This document shows positions 38,891 through 52,707 of a stretch of DNA of 64,000 nucleotides, one piece after another. The position numbers and the translations under genes were made by a program. Numbering within the stretch: position 1 is the first letter of the stretch; every line of letters begins with the position of its first letter. The stretch is from Chionis minor. Taxonomy: Eukaryota > Chordata > Aves > Charadriiformes > Chionididae. The stretch is taken from the NCBI GenBank assembly GCA_013398295.1, contig VZSF01000864.1:1-64000 (forward strand). The letters run 5' to 3'. The notes under the pieces are model-generated. The model saw nothing but the letters and a program-made list of their open reading frames with translations. It did no database searches and was not told the origin of the DNA.

Positions 38891-39344
38891 GGGCACTAAC
38901 ATACATTCTTGGCACATCATGTTTGCTTATTCTCCTGTTTGTTAAGATACTGGTGTCTAAATAATATGGCAACTTGTCAGGGAATAATGTTGGAATGAAT
39001 TAAAATGAAAGTGAGAACTAAAGAGTATGTTTGGTAAGTTAAGAGTGAAGTTAAAACTGATTGGAAATTTCATGGAGGAGTTGAAGGTGATTATTCATTA
39101 GTGTACAGAAAATGGCTAGATAAAAATGTTATAATATTTGGCAATTTTATGGCTAACCATTCTCTGCTGGTTCAGAATTGCTGATGTACAAAACATCACA
39201 TCAGGAAACACTGAAATGAGTTAAATTCAACAGGATTTTTGAATCAAACTGACTTGACATCAAAGTGAGTTTAAATCAAAATGTGTTATCATCAATGAGC
39301 TAAAATTGGGTCATACAAATAAAATGAAAACACTGAAGCAAACT

Positions 39345-39367
39345 GATGAAACTTGGCAAGTTTCATC
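39345..39367. repeat. Perfect palindrome, copy 2 of a local pair
   Basis: GATGAAACTT (39,345-39,354) and AAGTTTCATC (39,358-39,367) pair over 10 bp around a GGC loop. Both copies are followed 10-20 bp later by CATTCTT-like sequence, hinting at a local duplication about 476 bp apart. Confidence 0.65.
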
Positions 39368-42277
39368 GATATAAACATTCTTTGCTAAGATCTATGCTAA
39401 ATTTGACAAAAGCTCTTTGAGTTGTTGGGTTTCTGCTGTGAAAAGTCAACCATACCATATGAGCAGACATAGGAATGACGGCAATCCATTTTGATTGCAG
39501 TAGAAATACAAAATGACTGGTATATATTTTGATTAATGCTTACTAACAAATTATTGTACTTCCATTAACATATGATTGGGAGTGTACAGGACAGCATTTA
39601 CGTATATCAGAAAAGTGCAAAAATTGCATGTGTACATGCTGCTAAAAGGCAGGAGCATTTTTATACAGGTGTTACTTAAGTATGCTTTTCAGGCTTTTCT
39701 CAGATTATGTATAACCACATGGGTGAAAGTCCATATTTGCCATCTTATTTTTTTGGCTGCCTATGGAATGGAATTAGATTTAATGAAATAATGAATTGCT
39801 GAGTTCATCTTTTTCTGGGTGGAAAGGCAGAAGATACCACTAATAGACACTGAAAAAAGAGCAAAACGAATGAACCTTCTCAGTATCTCATACACTTGTG
39901 GATTTTCCCAATAGCCTAGAGACTGTCTGCACACTGAGAAGCCGGTTTGAGGTCCTCTAATTCAGTACAGAAACTGGTTTAAGGCAAGTCAGAACCAAAT
40001 CCCAGCTGTGACAATGATATTTCATTACTGACTAAAGAAGAACAAAGTAATTTGTACAGAATGACGCTTTTTTGGGCTCTGTGCAGCTCCCAATTCTATT
40101 TTAGATCTTGTAAATTCCTATCTATGGAGTCTGTATCTCTCAGCTGGGATAGGGTATAGAAATCTATGCTTTCTCTCGATATCCATCACTAATTGGCTTC
40201 TGCTTTATGATGGCATATACATAAAAAAAAACCAAAACTGCTGCTAGAAATACAGATCTATACTTCTGATAGGCCAGATTGAGCATCTATGCTAAAGGTG
40301 ATTTGATCTTCTTTACTGAAGAAAAGCGGAACAAGTTCCAGGGTAAGACACTAGTAGTACACTTGCTTCCTACAAACAGAAAAACAAAAAAGAAAACTAT
40401 GCACACTGAGCAATCCACTTCTGTATGTTTTCTACTTACTAGAGCTCTGGGTTGTAGCTAACCCCAAAGTAATAATGTAATAAGCATCTCAATACCTGCA
40501 ATTAGTAGCTACAGTTACAAGAGTGATCCTGAATAACTCTGCACATATGCATGATCTTCATCGTTGGTGGATTAGCCATCAGAGATAGTTTTATAGAACC
40601 AGGATGATGGATTTTGCTGCAAGTTTTATATTGTGGCTTTAAGATATAGAAACTTGCTGAAACACTTCACTGGAATATGGCTTAGAATTACTATCAAAGC
40701 TGCAGTGTCTGCCAAGAACTAATTAAAAAGAAGCTATCTTGAATAAACTGGATTTTAAAAGTTGTAGACATGGCAGTCAAGTTAATTGTCTCATCTACTT
40801 GTGATTTTAAAGGTACAGTAATAGCTTATGTAGAATATTATTTTTCAAAAATTTTGATGAGCGTAACTGTAGAATGCATACTGTATCAAGGCAGGCCAGG
40901 AGGAGACCCACTGTGCTGAATGCATAGTACATGGGGGAAAACTCACTGAAATTTTGTTTATATCTAGTATACCCCAGTGTCATACAACTATTAAGGCTGC
41001 CTCTGTATTCAGCATTGTGTGTCGACTATCCCCTTTCTTCCCCTTTCTTCCTTCAAATAATATGGAAAATATCAGTGTGGAAATGGGGACATGTGGCATA
41101 TAAAGAACGAGAAGCTTATATCTGAATCCAGTCTTAGATATGGTGTCTTGTCTGCATCCCACGAAGGGGAAATCAGCATATATCTCTTTCTCTGCCTTAG
41201 GGTTTTTCATAGTGCAGTACGTAAGAAATTCCTCATTCCCCCTCAAAAGAGTTATTGAAAAATAATCTCACTGATTTTATCTATTATTCACACATCTGCA
41301 ATTCCAAGGTGCTTCTTTGTTCTTCATCACTAGGCTGTATAGAAGTTGTTATTGGCAAAAAAAATGTTCTTCTAAATACTTGGAGGAAAACTGTCCTCCT
41401 GGCTCAACTGGAAAATGAGAATACTCCAAAATGTAAGGAAATGTTGCTGCTTCACTCTGTAGGTGTGCTCCTTCCATGCAACACTACTTGATAATGTAGA
41501 TACAGTTGCAGTTTCCTAAACACTTATTCCTGTGTGTGATTAATTTTCTCCTTGAAAGCACAAATAGAGAGGAAGAAGGAATATATGACTGTAGTGCCAT
41601 TTTACAGTTATTAAACGACTTTGCAAAAATCAGTAGCAGAATGTAAATCTTCAAGAAGCCATGAAAAACAGATGTGCCTTTGAACTCCAGCCTACGTAGT
41701 GTGGATTGCCAAATCACTGTATACATATCATAGCAACTCATTGAATACTAAAGCTTTGTGGTGAATTGTAGAGAGATTATTTTATCCTCCTAAAGTTTAT
41801 TGATTACTAATTTCAGTAAGATGAGAATTATATCATAGGAGAAACAGAAATATCTACCTCTCCTTCTTTGTATCATAAAGTTTTGTCAATTTTAGTAACA
41901 TAAATTATACTAAAATTCAGTTCTACTTGAGAAATTATTTCAATTTTTGGAGCACACAATTTTTACATTTGTGTAGTAAATGTTTCTTTTAATATTCTTT
42001 GAACAGAGAAGATAGCTAATTTTTTTCTCTCAGAAAATTGCAAATTTTAGATAACGCTGCTGAATTCAAAACATTGTAAAATTATGGGGATTTCAGAATC
42101 AAGGTATAATGGTCAGATATAAGTCAGCAAATAAAACCAATATGAAGGTGGTATGAATTTTTACACTCCCCTTCAGATATTTTTGATCATCTAATTTTCT
42201 TCCTCAAAAATATGTGTACAACAACCACAGTAGTGGACAAACAACAAATACACAAGTGATTATTAAAGATGCAAATA

Positions 42278-42314
42278 AGCAAGCAAGCTGGCTAGCAAGC
42301 AAACAAAAAAAAAA
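42278..42314 (+). repeat. Degenerate AAGC/CAAA simple repeat
   Basis: GCAAGCAAGC-type units pass into CAAACA and a run of ten A. Confidence 0.65.
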
Positions 42315-43484
42315 TCAGTGTCCAGCCTTGTCCTTTAAACTTATTTTAAAGAGTCTGATACCTTAAAAAAAGACACTCTAAGCAGGTTTCTCTTCCTTCT
42401 GCACCACAACATTTTATTAGAGGCACACTGCAGTAGAAAATACAGCTTTTTCAGCAAAAGCCAGAACATTGTCAGCCACAGATATAAAATATAAAATTTG
42501 CTTTGACATCAGATAATGAGCTTCTGGCAAAATTGTGTCTTCTCCTTGTGGCTGTCTTTGCAAATCATTCACCTCGAAAAGAGCAATGTGCATTATATCC
42601 AGATTCCGACCAGATTCTATGGATTAACAATGCAATTTTAAGTTTTTTATGTTCTGTTTCCTGTCTGTAGCTAAGTGACTGAGAATTAAATTACACTGCC
42701 ATAGATAGCATTAGAATCTTGATTCTTCAGGAGGACCAGAGTTTGTTCCTACATATGCATGTGTTTTTGCTTAACCTTTGAATTAATGTTCGCAGAAGAT
42801 TGTTAAAATTTTCAAAGAATGGGAATATTAAGTGCATCCTATATTTTCATTTTTAACTATCAAATCTTATCTAGGACAAATACTTTGTCAAAGCACTGTG
42901 TTTATGAACCAAAGTAGTGACTGACTGAAATATCCATCCGGCTCAAATAAGATATTGTGCCCAAATGCTTAGCACTGAAAGAAAAAATGAAAAAAAAACC
43001 CCCAAATCTGAAGGAGACATGATGCTTTCCAGGTTTTCCTGTTAGTGCTGAGAAGTATGTGACTGCAAAGTACCACACTCCCACCCTGGACAAGTAGCGA
43101 ATACTCTCATCTAGCCAATGTTTTTTTTATTTTTATTGTGCACTTGCAGTAAATGTGTCTTGTTTTCTCACCTCAAGATTGTTAGTAGGTTTCCTCTAAG
43201 GAAAATATCTTACCAGTAGCAATAACTTTGACCCAAATGAGACCTGCAGTTCTGGCCTTTTTTTACAAGGATTGAGCAAAAGCCTGAGGAAAGAGTTCTT
43301 GCACTGGGCTGATAAACAAAAGTGTTATTGAAACAAGTAGTATCTTCATATGAAGACCTCAGAAGCTGCAAGAACTTAAATGAATGGTGCAATATGCTTG
43401 ATATGGTTGTAAATTCCACCTTGCTTGTGTTTCTAGTACCAAATTCCATCACAAATGATTGAATGTTCTGGTTCCAGTACAATG

Positions 43485-43514
43485 TATCTATCTATCTCTC
43501 TGTCTGTCTATCTG
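43485..43514 (+). repeat. TCTA/TCTG microsatellite
   Basis: Tandem TCTA units followed by TCTG units, about 30 bp in all. Confidence 0.85.
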
Positions 43515-45706
43515 CATCAAAATAAGACATGCTCCACATTTTGGACAGAATGTACTATTCTGTCATTTCTATCTAAATTATTTCTCTAAAATCATAAACA
43601 TGACCTGAGGTAACTGCTCAACATGACATGCAAGAATGGATCTATCCTTAAAAATGGGTAACCTTCTTGAGTCCTAAAGTAAATATACACAGCATTATAG
43701 TTAGGTATGCTAGTATTCTTTAATGAATTAGGATTTATTGGATAAAAGGAACCAACTATTTTATTAGAAAATATAGATATATATGTTTCAGCCAAACTTA
43801 ATGCTTCTCAAGTGGTAAAAACCTAGCCAAATTAGGCTACTTTTTTATTACAGATGCTTCTGCATGTACTCTTCATTTATGTAATTTCTACTTCATTATT
43901 TAGGAAATTTGATTCTATATGAGTCTATACGAATGAGTTTGCTTGGTAATATGCCACAGAAAAATACAGCTCAGAATTAAACTACCTCAGAAGAAGCTGG
44001 TTACACCGACATAAATTTTGGTCATGAAATTTTGGTCCCGTTTACCTGGGGAGGTATATTGTAGTGAAAGTAACAGATATTTAGCTATTTACCAGTACTT
44101 TTCAGGCCATAAAAGAAAACAATCCTTTTCTTCCCCTGAGGAACAAAGTCTTAAAAATATACACAGTGACATAAATGTGTGCAGCGATATTTTTAAAATA
44201 TGTAGTCTGTTGTTAAGGATACAGATGCTGAACAAAACGTTACCAAATTCCTAATGCTGCTCTTCCCCAGTTAGTATTAGTGTTTGATTTTTTGTGACCT
44301 AAAGGATTCATGCTGTATTTAGAAAATGAGTTTACGATGTAGATAATCTTTTTTCTCAGAGATTTTAGCAAGGTGATTAGAATAAACCATCAAAAGTGTC
44401 TCTGAGGTATAAAAAATTAAGTCATATTATAAAAATGTGCTGGTGTGATACAGAATGTAGCACCTCCATGTTGGAATTAGTTATCCAGGTGCTCAAGATG
44501 TTTGTAAAATCCTACTAAGTAATCATCTATACCCGTAGACGCTTAAACCCTTTTTTGCACTTCTGGTCCTATATGCTTCTCAGATTAAAATCACAGCCAT
44601 AGTTTTAGATCACATAGGCATGGATATTTTCCCCTAATTCTTAATAAATGGAACTAAGTCTCATCTAAACTTTTTGCAGTGTATGGGGTTTCCTTTCAAA
44701 GCAGACACTCAGAAGCTATCAGCCTTTCCTCAGTGGGCCGCAATCAGGATTTCAGCTGAGTGTACAGCATAAAATCCCTTGTAAGCACCTAGAACTTTTT
44801 TGTCTCTTTACCTTTTTTAGTCTTGTGTATGAGATACTTTCTCTGCTTATTGGAAGCCTCATCTGAACCACCCCAAGGCTTGGGCACATTGGATTTTCCT
44901 ATGTATTTCTTTGTCGAATGCTTATGCTGTGCCACTGAACCTGAGTGTTATTTTTGACTCTGATGTGTTATTATGATGGTCTAGCCAAAAAAAGCCTCAT
45001 GCTAGCAAAGAGAAACCAGTAGTCTTAAATTGTTTTGAGTATGGATGTCACTTCACCAACCAGTCATGCAAATGAGGCCTTTTTAAAATAAAAAGTCTTC
45101 AGAAAGGTCACTGATATTTATATTTTAAGTGGAAACTCAGAGCAATATTGAAGTATTTGGAGTTCTCAGAATTGTATGAATGATTTTACTGTTCCTGCAG
45201 TGCATGACAAAAATGCTGACAGGGAACCCTCAGGCCACCTGCTAGGCATAACAGCATTCATTGTGTGCCATATTAAGGGCTGAATGGCAAGTTTGACACA
45301 GAGTTTCTCAATAAAATAGATCTTTCACATTCTGCAAGAAATGAAACCCTAGTGTTTCAGGACAAGCATCTATAACCACCCAAGAGAGCACTGCAATATT
45401 TATATTTTTTAAATGGGATTTCAGTCTTCTATATCCTTCAGCCCCCAGCTGGGGGATAAGAAGACTAAGGAGAACTGAGGAATGAAATCCAAAAATTCAA
45501 TTGAGATATTTGGGGGTTTTTTTTACTCCACATTTATAGTCATGCTACATGTCATAGATATGACATTTTGACATTATCTAAGCTCTGCATTTGAATGAAG
45601 CAGTAGCTGCTTGTTGGATTACAAGATTTCTATTACAAAGAGCTGTTGCTTCATATCAGAAAAAAAATCTGCAAAGACCTTTTGATTTTAATTTATTTTA
45701 ACTTGT

Positions 45707-45720
45707 AAAAAAAAAAAAAA
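45707..45720 (+). repeat. Poly(A) tract, 14 bp
   Basis: An uninterrupted A run. No retroposed body is recognised upstream. Confidence 0.85.
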
Positions 45721-46589
45721 GGACAAGTCTGACCCTGCACTCTGATTTCTCAGCCTGACCACCAGGTCATTATTCTTTTGCCCTTGTGGAGAGAGTCTGT
45801 TTTCATGAAGCTTAAGTTGCAGCCTGCATTAAGAGTTGACCTTCCTATTGAAGTTAATAGTGAGTAATTCAGAAACTAGCAAGAATCACACTAAGTAATA
45901 TATGTAGATCCATGAAGTAATGCTGATGTAATCACTGATGTAATGTCAGACGCTGAATGAAACTCTTAATATTTCCTTTGAAAACGGTCACTGCTATCCG
46001 AAGTCATTCAAATGAAGAGGAAACAGTACATGAGAAACAACTGCTTATTGACCCTAACAAAAATGGAAGATCATATAGCATGATGGGATTATAGAGAGAG
46101 AAGGTGGCTACAGGCAAAAAGTTCTGAATTTTTAAGACTCCTTTCTACAGGGAAGTTATTTAGCTAAATACGATTTTCTTCTGTCATATTGTAATTGAAC
46201 AAATTGGCAGAAGAGTATGGATCATTTTGCTACTTTATATCTTCATTTTCTCTTTAACCTAATCAAATCTGGCATGCCAGCACATGAAATCTGAAATAAA
46301 ATATTACTTCTGGGAAAGAAGATGATACTCCACATGGTGGTGTCTGATGGACAGCTAGAAAGCAACACTATTGTGAGGAATAGACAATATATATACACAG
46401 AGGGTCCACCTTTGCTGAAACAGGAACCTTTAACATTACTTGTCAACAGTATCCTTACCTTCAGGAGATAGCCCGCAGACCAAGCATGTAAACTCTCATG
46501 GAAGAAAAAAATTTTCAATAGATAAAAGACACAAAATGATAATGAAAAATGTTCTGTTTCCTCTAATGTACTCTAAATCAAACACTCTA

Positions 46590-46690
46590 TAGCATGGCAT
46601 GTTTTAGGTTAATTAGTTTAATCCATTTTTAATTAAGCTGATGTTTCCATGCCAACAAATGGGTTTTAAATTGTGGAAATCTTGGTGATG
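46590..46690. promoter_or_regulatory. Candidate cis-regulatory block with homeodomain-type sites
   Basis: TAATTA at 46,610-46,615 and TTAATTAA at 46,629-46,636 sit between inverted TGGCATG (46,595-46,601) and CATGCCA (46,648-46,654). The arrangement is symmetrical and suggestive, but AT-rich DNA produces TAATTA often. Confidence 0.15.
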
Positions 46691-47370
46691 TATAGTAAGA
46701 GTAAAAAATTAATTGCCTGAAACATTATTTTGTTGTAATTCTTTTAACTAATATGTGAAGTGCCACATTTGTAGCTCAAGTTCAGCTACTGGCCCCAGCT
46801 CCAGGTCTGCTTACAGACTTAAACTGCTTACACATCAAGATTGATTGTACTACAGTAACAACTTCTCTAAAATGCCATCTTTAAATAAGCGTAAGCTAGA
46901 AATAAGATACTCTATCTCAACAGATACTGCATATAAGTCTACAACATCTCAGACTACATTTTTCTGTTCAGATTGATTACCCCAAGATTGTTTCATAGAT
47001 TAGGATCGAATGTTACTTCAGCAGTTATAACCATAGCTGTAGTGTGATTGAGAATGTGGAAAATGAAGACATCTTAAGCAGATTATTGGGATTTTCTTAC
47101 ATTCAGACCAACTGAGTTGTAAAATGTAGTATATGAACTATGCAAAAAATATGTAACTAACATGGCCAATATGGAATAGATTTAAGCGTGTAAAAGTAAT
47201 TTATCAGTTGAAATAAAGGAGCTGTATGATTTCTTCGGATAAAAATTCTTCCAAGCAGGTAGAGACTGCAGTACTGCTGGCTGCCACAGCAACTCTATAT
47301 CCTGCGGACAAGTAATATGTTTTCCTTATCCTTTTCCCTTCCCTACCCTTCCCTTCATCCATTTTTTACC

Positions 47371-47392
47371 TTTTGTTTGTTTGTTTGTGTTT
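47371..47392 (+). repeat. TTTG simple repeat
   Basis: Tandem TTTG units, about 22 bp, preceded by a pyrimidine-rich CCCTT tract at about 47,331-47,360. Confidence 0.75.
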
Positions 47393-48347
47393 ACTACTTA
47401 TATTCCTTATCGTTCCTGCTAAAAACCAATACTAATAGTTTTTATCTGACTTCCAAGCACTGTGAAAATCCTGTTATGTTTGGAAACTATCCATGAGAAG
47501 TTTCAGATAATGTAATTGACATTAAGTAATTATTAAAGGAAATACATAAAACAGCCTTGACAGAGCTGGATCCAGAGGATCCATTCTGCCAGGCCTGTGT
47601 GTCAGATCTCTAGACTCTTTCATCCCCATACTTTTCTCCCCCTGATCCTTTAAGTCCTGAAATACATCCCAGGATGGCACAGTTCAGCAGCACAGAGGAG
47701 AAGGAACCATAAGTAGACTAAATCCTCTTCAAGAATCTGAGAACAATGGTTAAAAATTCTCTAAAGCTGATGATTGTACAAAATACAGTTTTCTTACTTC
47801 TTAGTTCACTTATCTAACCTCTGACCTGATACATAAAAAGACAAAGGCACAACTACCGACAGTATTAAAAGAAAAAGAGAGACTTCTCATTTTACAAAAG
47901 GAAGACATTACACGTCTAACCTGAGAAGAGGATCTCAGACTAGTAATCCAAGTCTGAAAATACCCTCTTCTTACAACTCAGAATTACGTATATAGACCAT
48001 GAAAGGTATAGGGTTTCAGGTCCAGTCTGCTTTGTCATTTTCTATCTGTTGTAAATCCTTACTGTGCTGTTTAAAACTTCCATGTAATATATTGGGTCCT
48101 TCAGCATACAGGATGTTCTGCTCAATTTCTAACATCACCATGTCAACATTTTGTGGATCTGCTTCTGGAATTTGAAATTTCTTAATACTGATACAGTTAA
48201 CGCATCTAGATCTGGTCTTATGAATACAGAATAAACACACCAAAAGTAACAGCTTTTCTATTTCCTGAATTAATTCATTAAAGCATCTGAAATTATATAT
48301 CACATTAAATGTTTAAGTAATAGAGACTCATGCCAGTCTTGACCATC

Positions 48348-48384
48348 TTTTTTTTTTTTTTCTTTTTTTTTGTGTGTGTGTATG
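48348..48384 (+). repeat. Poly(T) and TG simple repeat
   Basis: Fourteen T, one C, nine T, then TG units. A compound simple repeat. Confidence 0.85.
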
Positions 48385-51300
48385 TCCAATTTTAATGTGC
48401 ACTTCTCTTGATGCCTATGTCATGTTCTGTTTCTGGCTGCTTCAGTTAAGGAGATGATCATTACCATGTTTAAAGTCTAACTTCTCTAACAAATCTGATT
48501 AAAATAAATATGACACTGAATGTGACTCTTTTGCCACTGATTTAAAAGATAGAGTGATAATTATGCCAGATTGCTAGAACTCAACACTGCCGCTTACATG
48601 GTGTGTGTCACAAATTGTCTTCATTTTTCTCTACGTTCTTCCCATCAAACTACATTTTCCCAAGAAGATATAAAAATAGTCTCTTCAAAAACAAATTAAA
48701 GAACTACGGAATTCAAAATGCTAACCCTTTCTATAAAGTAAACCCAAAGCGCAAAATGATGAAAGGTTCCAAGAATATTCTGTGGGATGACAACTAATCC
48801 ATATTGTTGTCGTAGCAACCAGAAGGAACACAAACTTATTTTTATACTAAAAATTGAAATCATTAATGTCAGTTAGTAAAACTAATTACTTTAATTCCCC
48901 AAACTCTTGAAAATCTGGAAATTTCCAAACATAAGTACTATTAGATTTATACAAAAATTTAGAATCAGGAGAAAAAGTAAATATTAATTCCTTGTACTCA
49001 TAACAAGAATTGAAATTATAAGCAACTGATTTTTCATTAAAAAAAGTATTCTGAACTATCATTTTTGATAGTTTCAAAAATATCACACTAAAATCAGCAG
49101 CTCAGAACTTGAACTAGTACTGCCGGAAGCTGGCATAAAAATAATAATTTTTTGGTTTTTTTTTCTGGGGGGGGAGTGTTGCAAAATTTATTAGAACTAC
49201 TAGAAAAGTCATAGCTTGCTGAGCAGATGAGATTAGGTGAAAAATGTGTAAAGATGACTAGCACATTAGATTAATAAAGTAATACTTACAGTTCTAACTA
49301 GTAATCACTGACAACTGAGCTCTATAGCAGAAAAATGCTCAGCTAAGATCTGTTTGAGTGGGAATTTCACAGGAAAACAATTTTCGTAACACTGCAAAAA
49401 GAAAAGAAACTCACAATATTTTTCCTGCAGAAAAACTGGTTTGCGTTCAGACATCTTTTCTTCCATTCATGTTATACAAATTGCTAGTGAAAAAATTGGT
49501 TTAACCTGAATTAAAAAATTCTTAAGCAATTGTGTGTTCTCTACTAAGCAAGGTACATGGAATTACTCTATAGCTAATTCACAAACTTGATAGCTTAGTT
49601 TGAGGCAGTGCCTCCAAAGCACTCATATGTGAAGTCTTATTGAGACACTAATGTTTGAGAGAATGGTGTTGTAATCTGTTGAAGTGGAGATTTGCAGTGA
49701 ATTCCAGCAGTGTAGGGATTAATTAGTCAAAGCAAGGGTCATCAGTGGTATTTTCCCTTTTGATTGTTTGGTGACAGGGATACCTCCCCCTGGACCTGCA
49801 AGCACGACCTTGATCTCATATGGCTAGGGAATTAGTGGGATATATCAAAATTCACAATCACTGAGTAGTGAATTTTCACAGTAAATCTCATCTTTAACAT
49901 ATGAATTTTATTAGAAGAATATGCTGGTTGGCAATGAGACCCTTGAGCTTGTAAGAAACAACAGCCATTCCAGGTGTCTTCTGAGTGCATTGAATGATCA
50001 ACTAGGGTTTTAATCAGATGTAGATATGCAAAAGCTATTTCTGTATAGATATTAGCTTTAGGTGTTTTGAAAATTGATACATAGTGTATATCACAAACAA
50101 TTAATTTGGTGTTCTTTTTTTTCCTTTCACATTCTGTAAAGTTTAAAGATAAAGGATAATCCAATAATAAGGGTTGGAGATGGAAGATTAACGCAAGGAC
50201 TTCATCAAGTGGCACTAAGATTGCTAATTCAACCTGCTATTTCTGCTTAGGAATGTAAGATTAGGATTTATTTCTATCTGAAAGAAGCAGAATTTTAAAA
50301 ATAGCATAAGATCAATTACAATGAAGAAGAAAAATTATAATAGCTTTGTACGATGTTTTAATTAATACTGGGCTAACCCTGGGCGACTGGAAACGTCAGC
50401 TGCAATTGGCCATGTCAAGCCACAAATGTGTGCAGTCTAGTGACCAAAAAGATGATAATCTGAGGAAAGCAGAAGGGAAGAACTATAAAGCACCTCATAC
50501 TAATGCACATGAAACTTAAAAGAAGTGGAAACAGCAGTTGTTGTGCTGGACTGAGACAGTCACTGATACTGGCACTAAGCACTAGTTTTTGGCAGTGCCA
50601 AACTAGTTTAATCCAGGGGTTTCTGCAAAATATGATTGTGAAAGTAATGCATATTTTTCAATGTGTAATTTTAATAGCCTCGTCTTGGCTCCTCTTTGTC
50701 TGTTTTTCTATGCATACAATGAAAATACATATTAATTTTTTTCCCTTCACTCCCTTTTGTGGAAAAGATTGGTGTCTGAAATTCAACTGTGGCAAGTTCA
50801 TTTTCTGCAAGTAATATTATCACATGTGTACCATTCTTTTGCAGAAAAAATGCTATTCAAAGTTCTCTGCAGGTTTAAGAAACATTTTATTTATGCTGTA
50901 ACATTACTGTTTCCACCGTCTTCAGAGTACAATATAAAGAAGGCAGATGCTGAAAGCCAAAACGTTATCTTATAAATAAAGCATTTATCTCCCCCATCTT
51001 TAGAATTACCATTTACTTGCTGAAAATGGAGTGTGCAGCAAATAAATAATATTACTTTAGAATGTGCTAGATGATAGACTGTTTTCCTTAAATTTTTAAG
51101 TTCTTCACAAATACATGGTTCTATTGTGTCTGTCTAGGATTGACAAAGTCCTCTTGTCTATTAAATACTACTTTGAAGAGTTTGTGTTTGGTCAGAAATG
51201 TAATTCTGACTACAAGAGAACATCAGCTGCTATATAAGAATTTACTAAAACCAAAACCCAAAGCCAGAGATAAGAAAATGTAAATTACTGTTTTCAGACA

Positions 51301-52680
51301 TTGCTTAAAACACTGACTGAAATGTAATTATAAACCTCCTGGAATAATACTGGAGAGATTATTTAGTAAAAGTTTCATAGGTGGTGCAGAAAAGCAATGG
51401 AGTGTTGTGTAATTTGTTGTGAACATTTTCTCTTTTACCCTGTTGTGGAAGACTCCTGTGTACAGTTATGTAGCACTTGAACCAGCATGACAATAAACAC
51501 TCAGAATCTCTCAACCCAAATTAAGATGGAGATAAAAGTTTTCTATTAAGACAGATAGAAACACAGACAGACAGACATGTAGAATCTCTCTGACTTTATG
51601 AATTATCCAAAGAATCATCTTCAGAATGAAATTTGTGTTTAGTTTTTTTTGTTTTCTAGGTAGCCTGTTCTACTGTTAATTATGGCAGGATCTGAAAATC
51701 TTCCAGTGAAATACTGAGCCAGATGACTAATATCATTCACCTGTTGCTTGTTTTCTCATCTTAGCTTCTGGAATACTGCACATAGTGGGTTGATTTGTTT
51801 TTAGGGTCTTTTTACTACCATTACTAGTTTAATAAGTATGCTAGAAGGGGGGCAAATCAGAGGCAAGCTTCTTGCCCTTAAAAGAATAAATAGTGATGTT
51901 TGTGCTGGTGCTCTAGTTTCTCATCATTCTTCTGCTGTGTTTTCTAGGAATTTGTCCTACGAGTGTTTGGCAAGTTTTCTGATGTGTTTGAACGTATAAA
52001 TTAGGTATTTTACTGATAGTTAAATCTTTTATTCTTGAGTTCATCTATAGTGTTCTGCCAGGTGATGAACAAGCCTTTTGTATTCCTTTTACATCTAGGT
52101 TCTGTAAATATTCTGTGTAGATATTTCATTTACTGGGGTTTATCAAAACAGTTTATCCCAGCTTTAACTGCTGTTATATTGAATACAGGCTATGGTTAAC
52201 TGCATTGCTCTTCATTATTAAATGACAATTCATTATGTTGTACATTATTTTGAAAACTTGTTGAAGTATTCATTCAACTGGAACAACAGTAATAGTAGTG
52301 CAAGATAACGACCATTTTCTACCCCACCTCCCTCTTGTCCTACAGAGATCAGATATGCATCCCTTGTTTCTCAGTCTCGGACGTTGCTGGACATGCGTTG
52401 CTACTGCGCTTGATTTGCACTGCTGCAGTGCAATTACTTTTTTCCATCCCGCAGCCTAGAGATCTGGACAATTACTTACCTTGTTCCTCCTAAAAGTCAT
52501 CTTTGGATAGATATGGAGTGATCCTTGCTGGGTCACAAAATGCACATGTAGAAGCTTGTAGGAGGACATGGCTGGAGCTGGCCTCATATGATGTGTAAAC
52601 TGAGAACTTAAGTGAGCATAACCAAACACTCTGTCCTTTAGGAAGATTAATTATTCTTCTCTACTAGGAAGTAAGGTGCC
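48385..52680. other. Unique AT-rich sequence
   Basis: About 4.3 kb without a supported gene. An eight-G run lies near 49,168 and a degenerate CAGA repeat at 51,550-51,578. The longest open frame is 127 codons (50,215 to 49,832, minus strand) and has no recognisable domain. Confidence 0.5.
51550..51578 (+). repeat. Degenerate CAGA simple repeat
   Basis: ACAGATAG followed by three tandem CAGA units. Confidence 0.65.
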
Positions 52681-52707
52681 AAAAAAAAAAAAAAAAAAAA
52701 AAAAAAA
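52681..52707 (+). repeat. Poly(A) tract, 27 bp
   Basis: The longest homopolymer in the window. Upstream sequence does not resemble a gene transcript I recognise, and I see no target-site duplication. It may be a simple expansion or the tail of an unrecognised retroposed sequence. Confidence 0.85.

Larger units (their letters stand above)
35854..42277. other. Gene desert, unique AT-rich sequence
   Basis: A T-rich tract at 35,912-35,923 follows the CR1. The stretch also contains a 9-bp-stem hairpin with a tandem 14/15-bp duplication at 36,472-36,512 and a pair of related short palindromes at 38,872 and 39,348. No gene, RNA gene or further transposon is recognisable. Open frames reach only 88 codons. 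Confidence 0.5.
42315..48347. other. Gene desert, unique AT-rich sequence
   Basis: About 6 kb with no supported gene. It contains a TCTA/TCTG microsatellite at 43,485-43,514, a poly(A) run at 45,707-45,720, a regulatory-looking block near 46,590-46,690 and a TTTG run at 47,371-47,392. Open frames reach 95 codons without recognisable domains. Confidence 0.5.
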
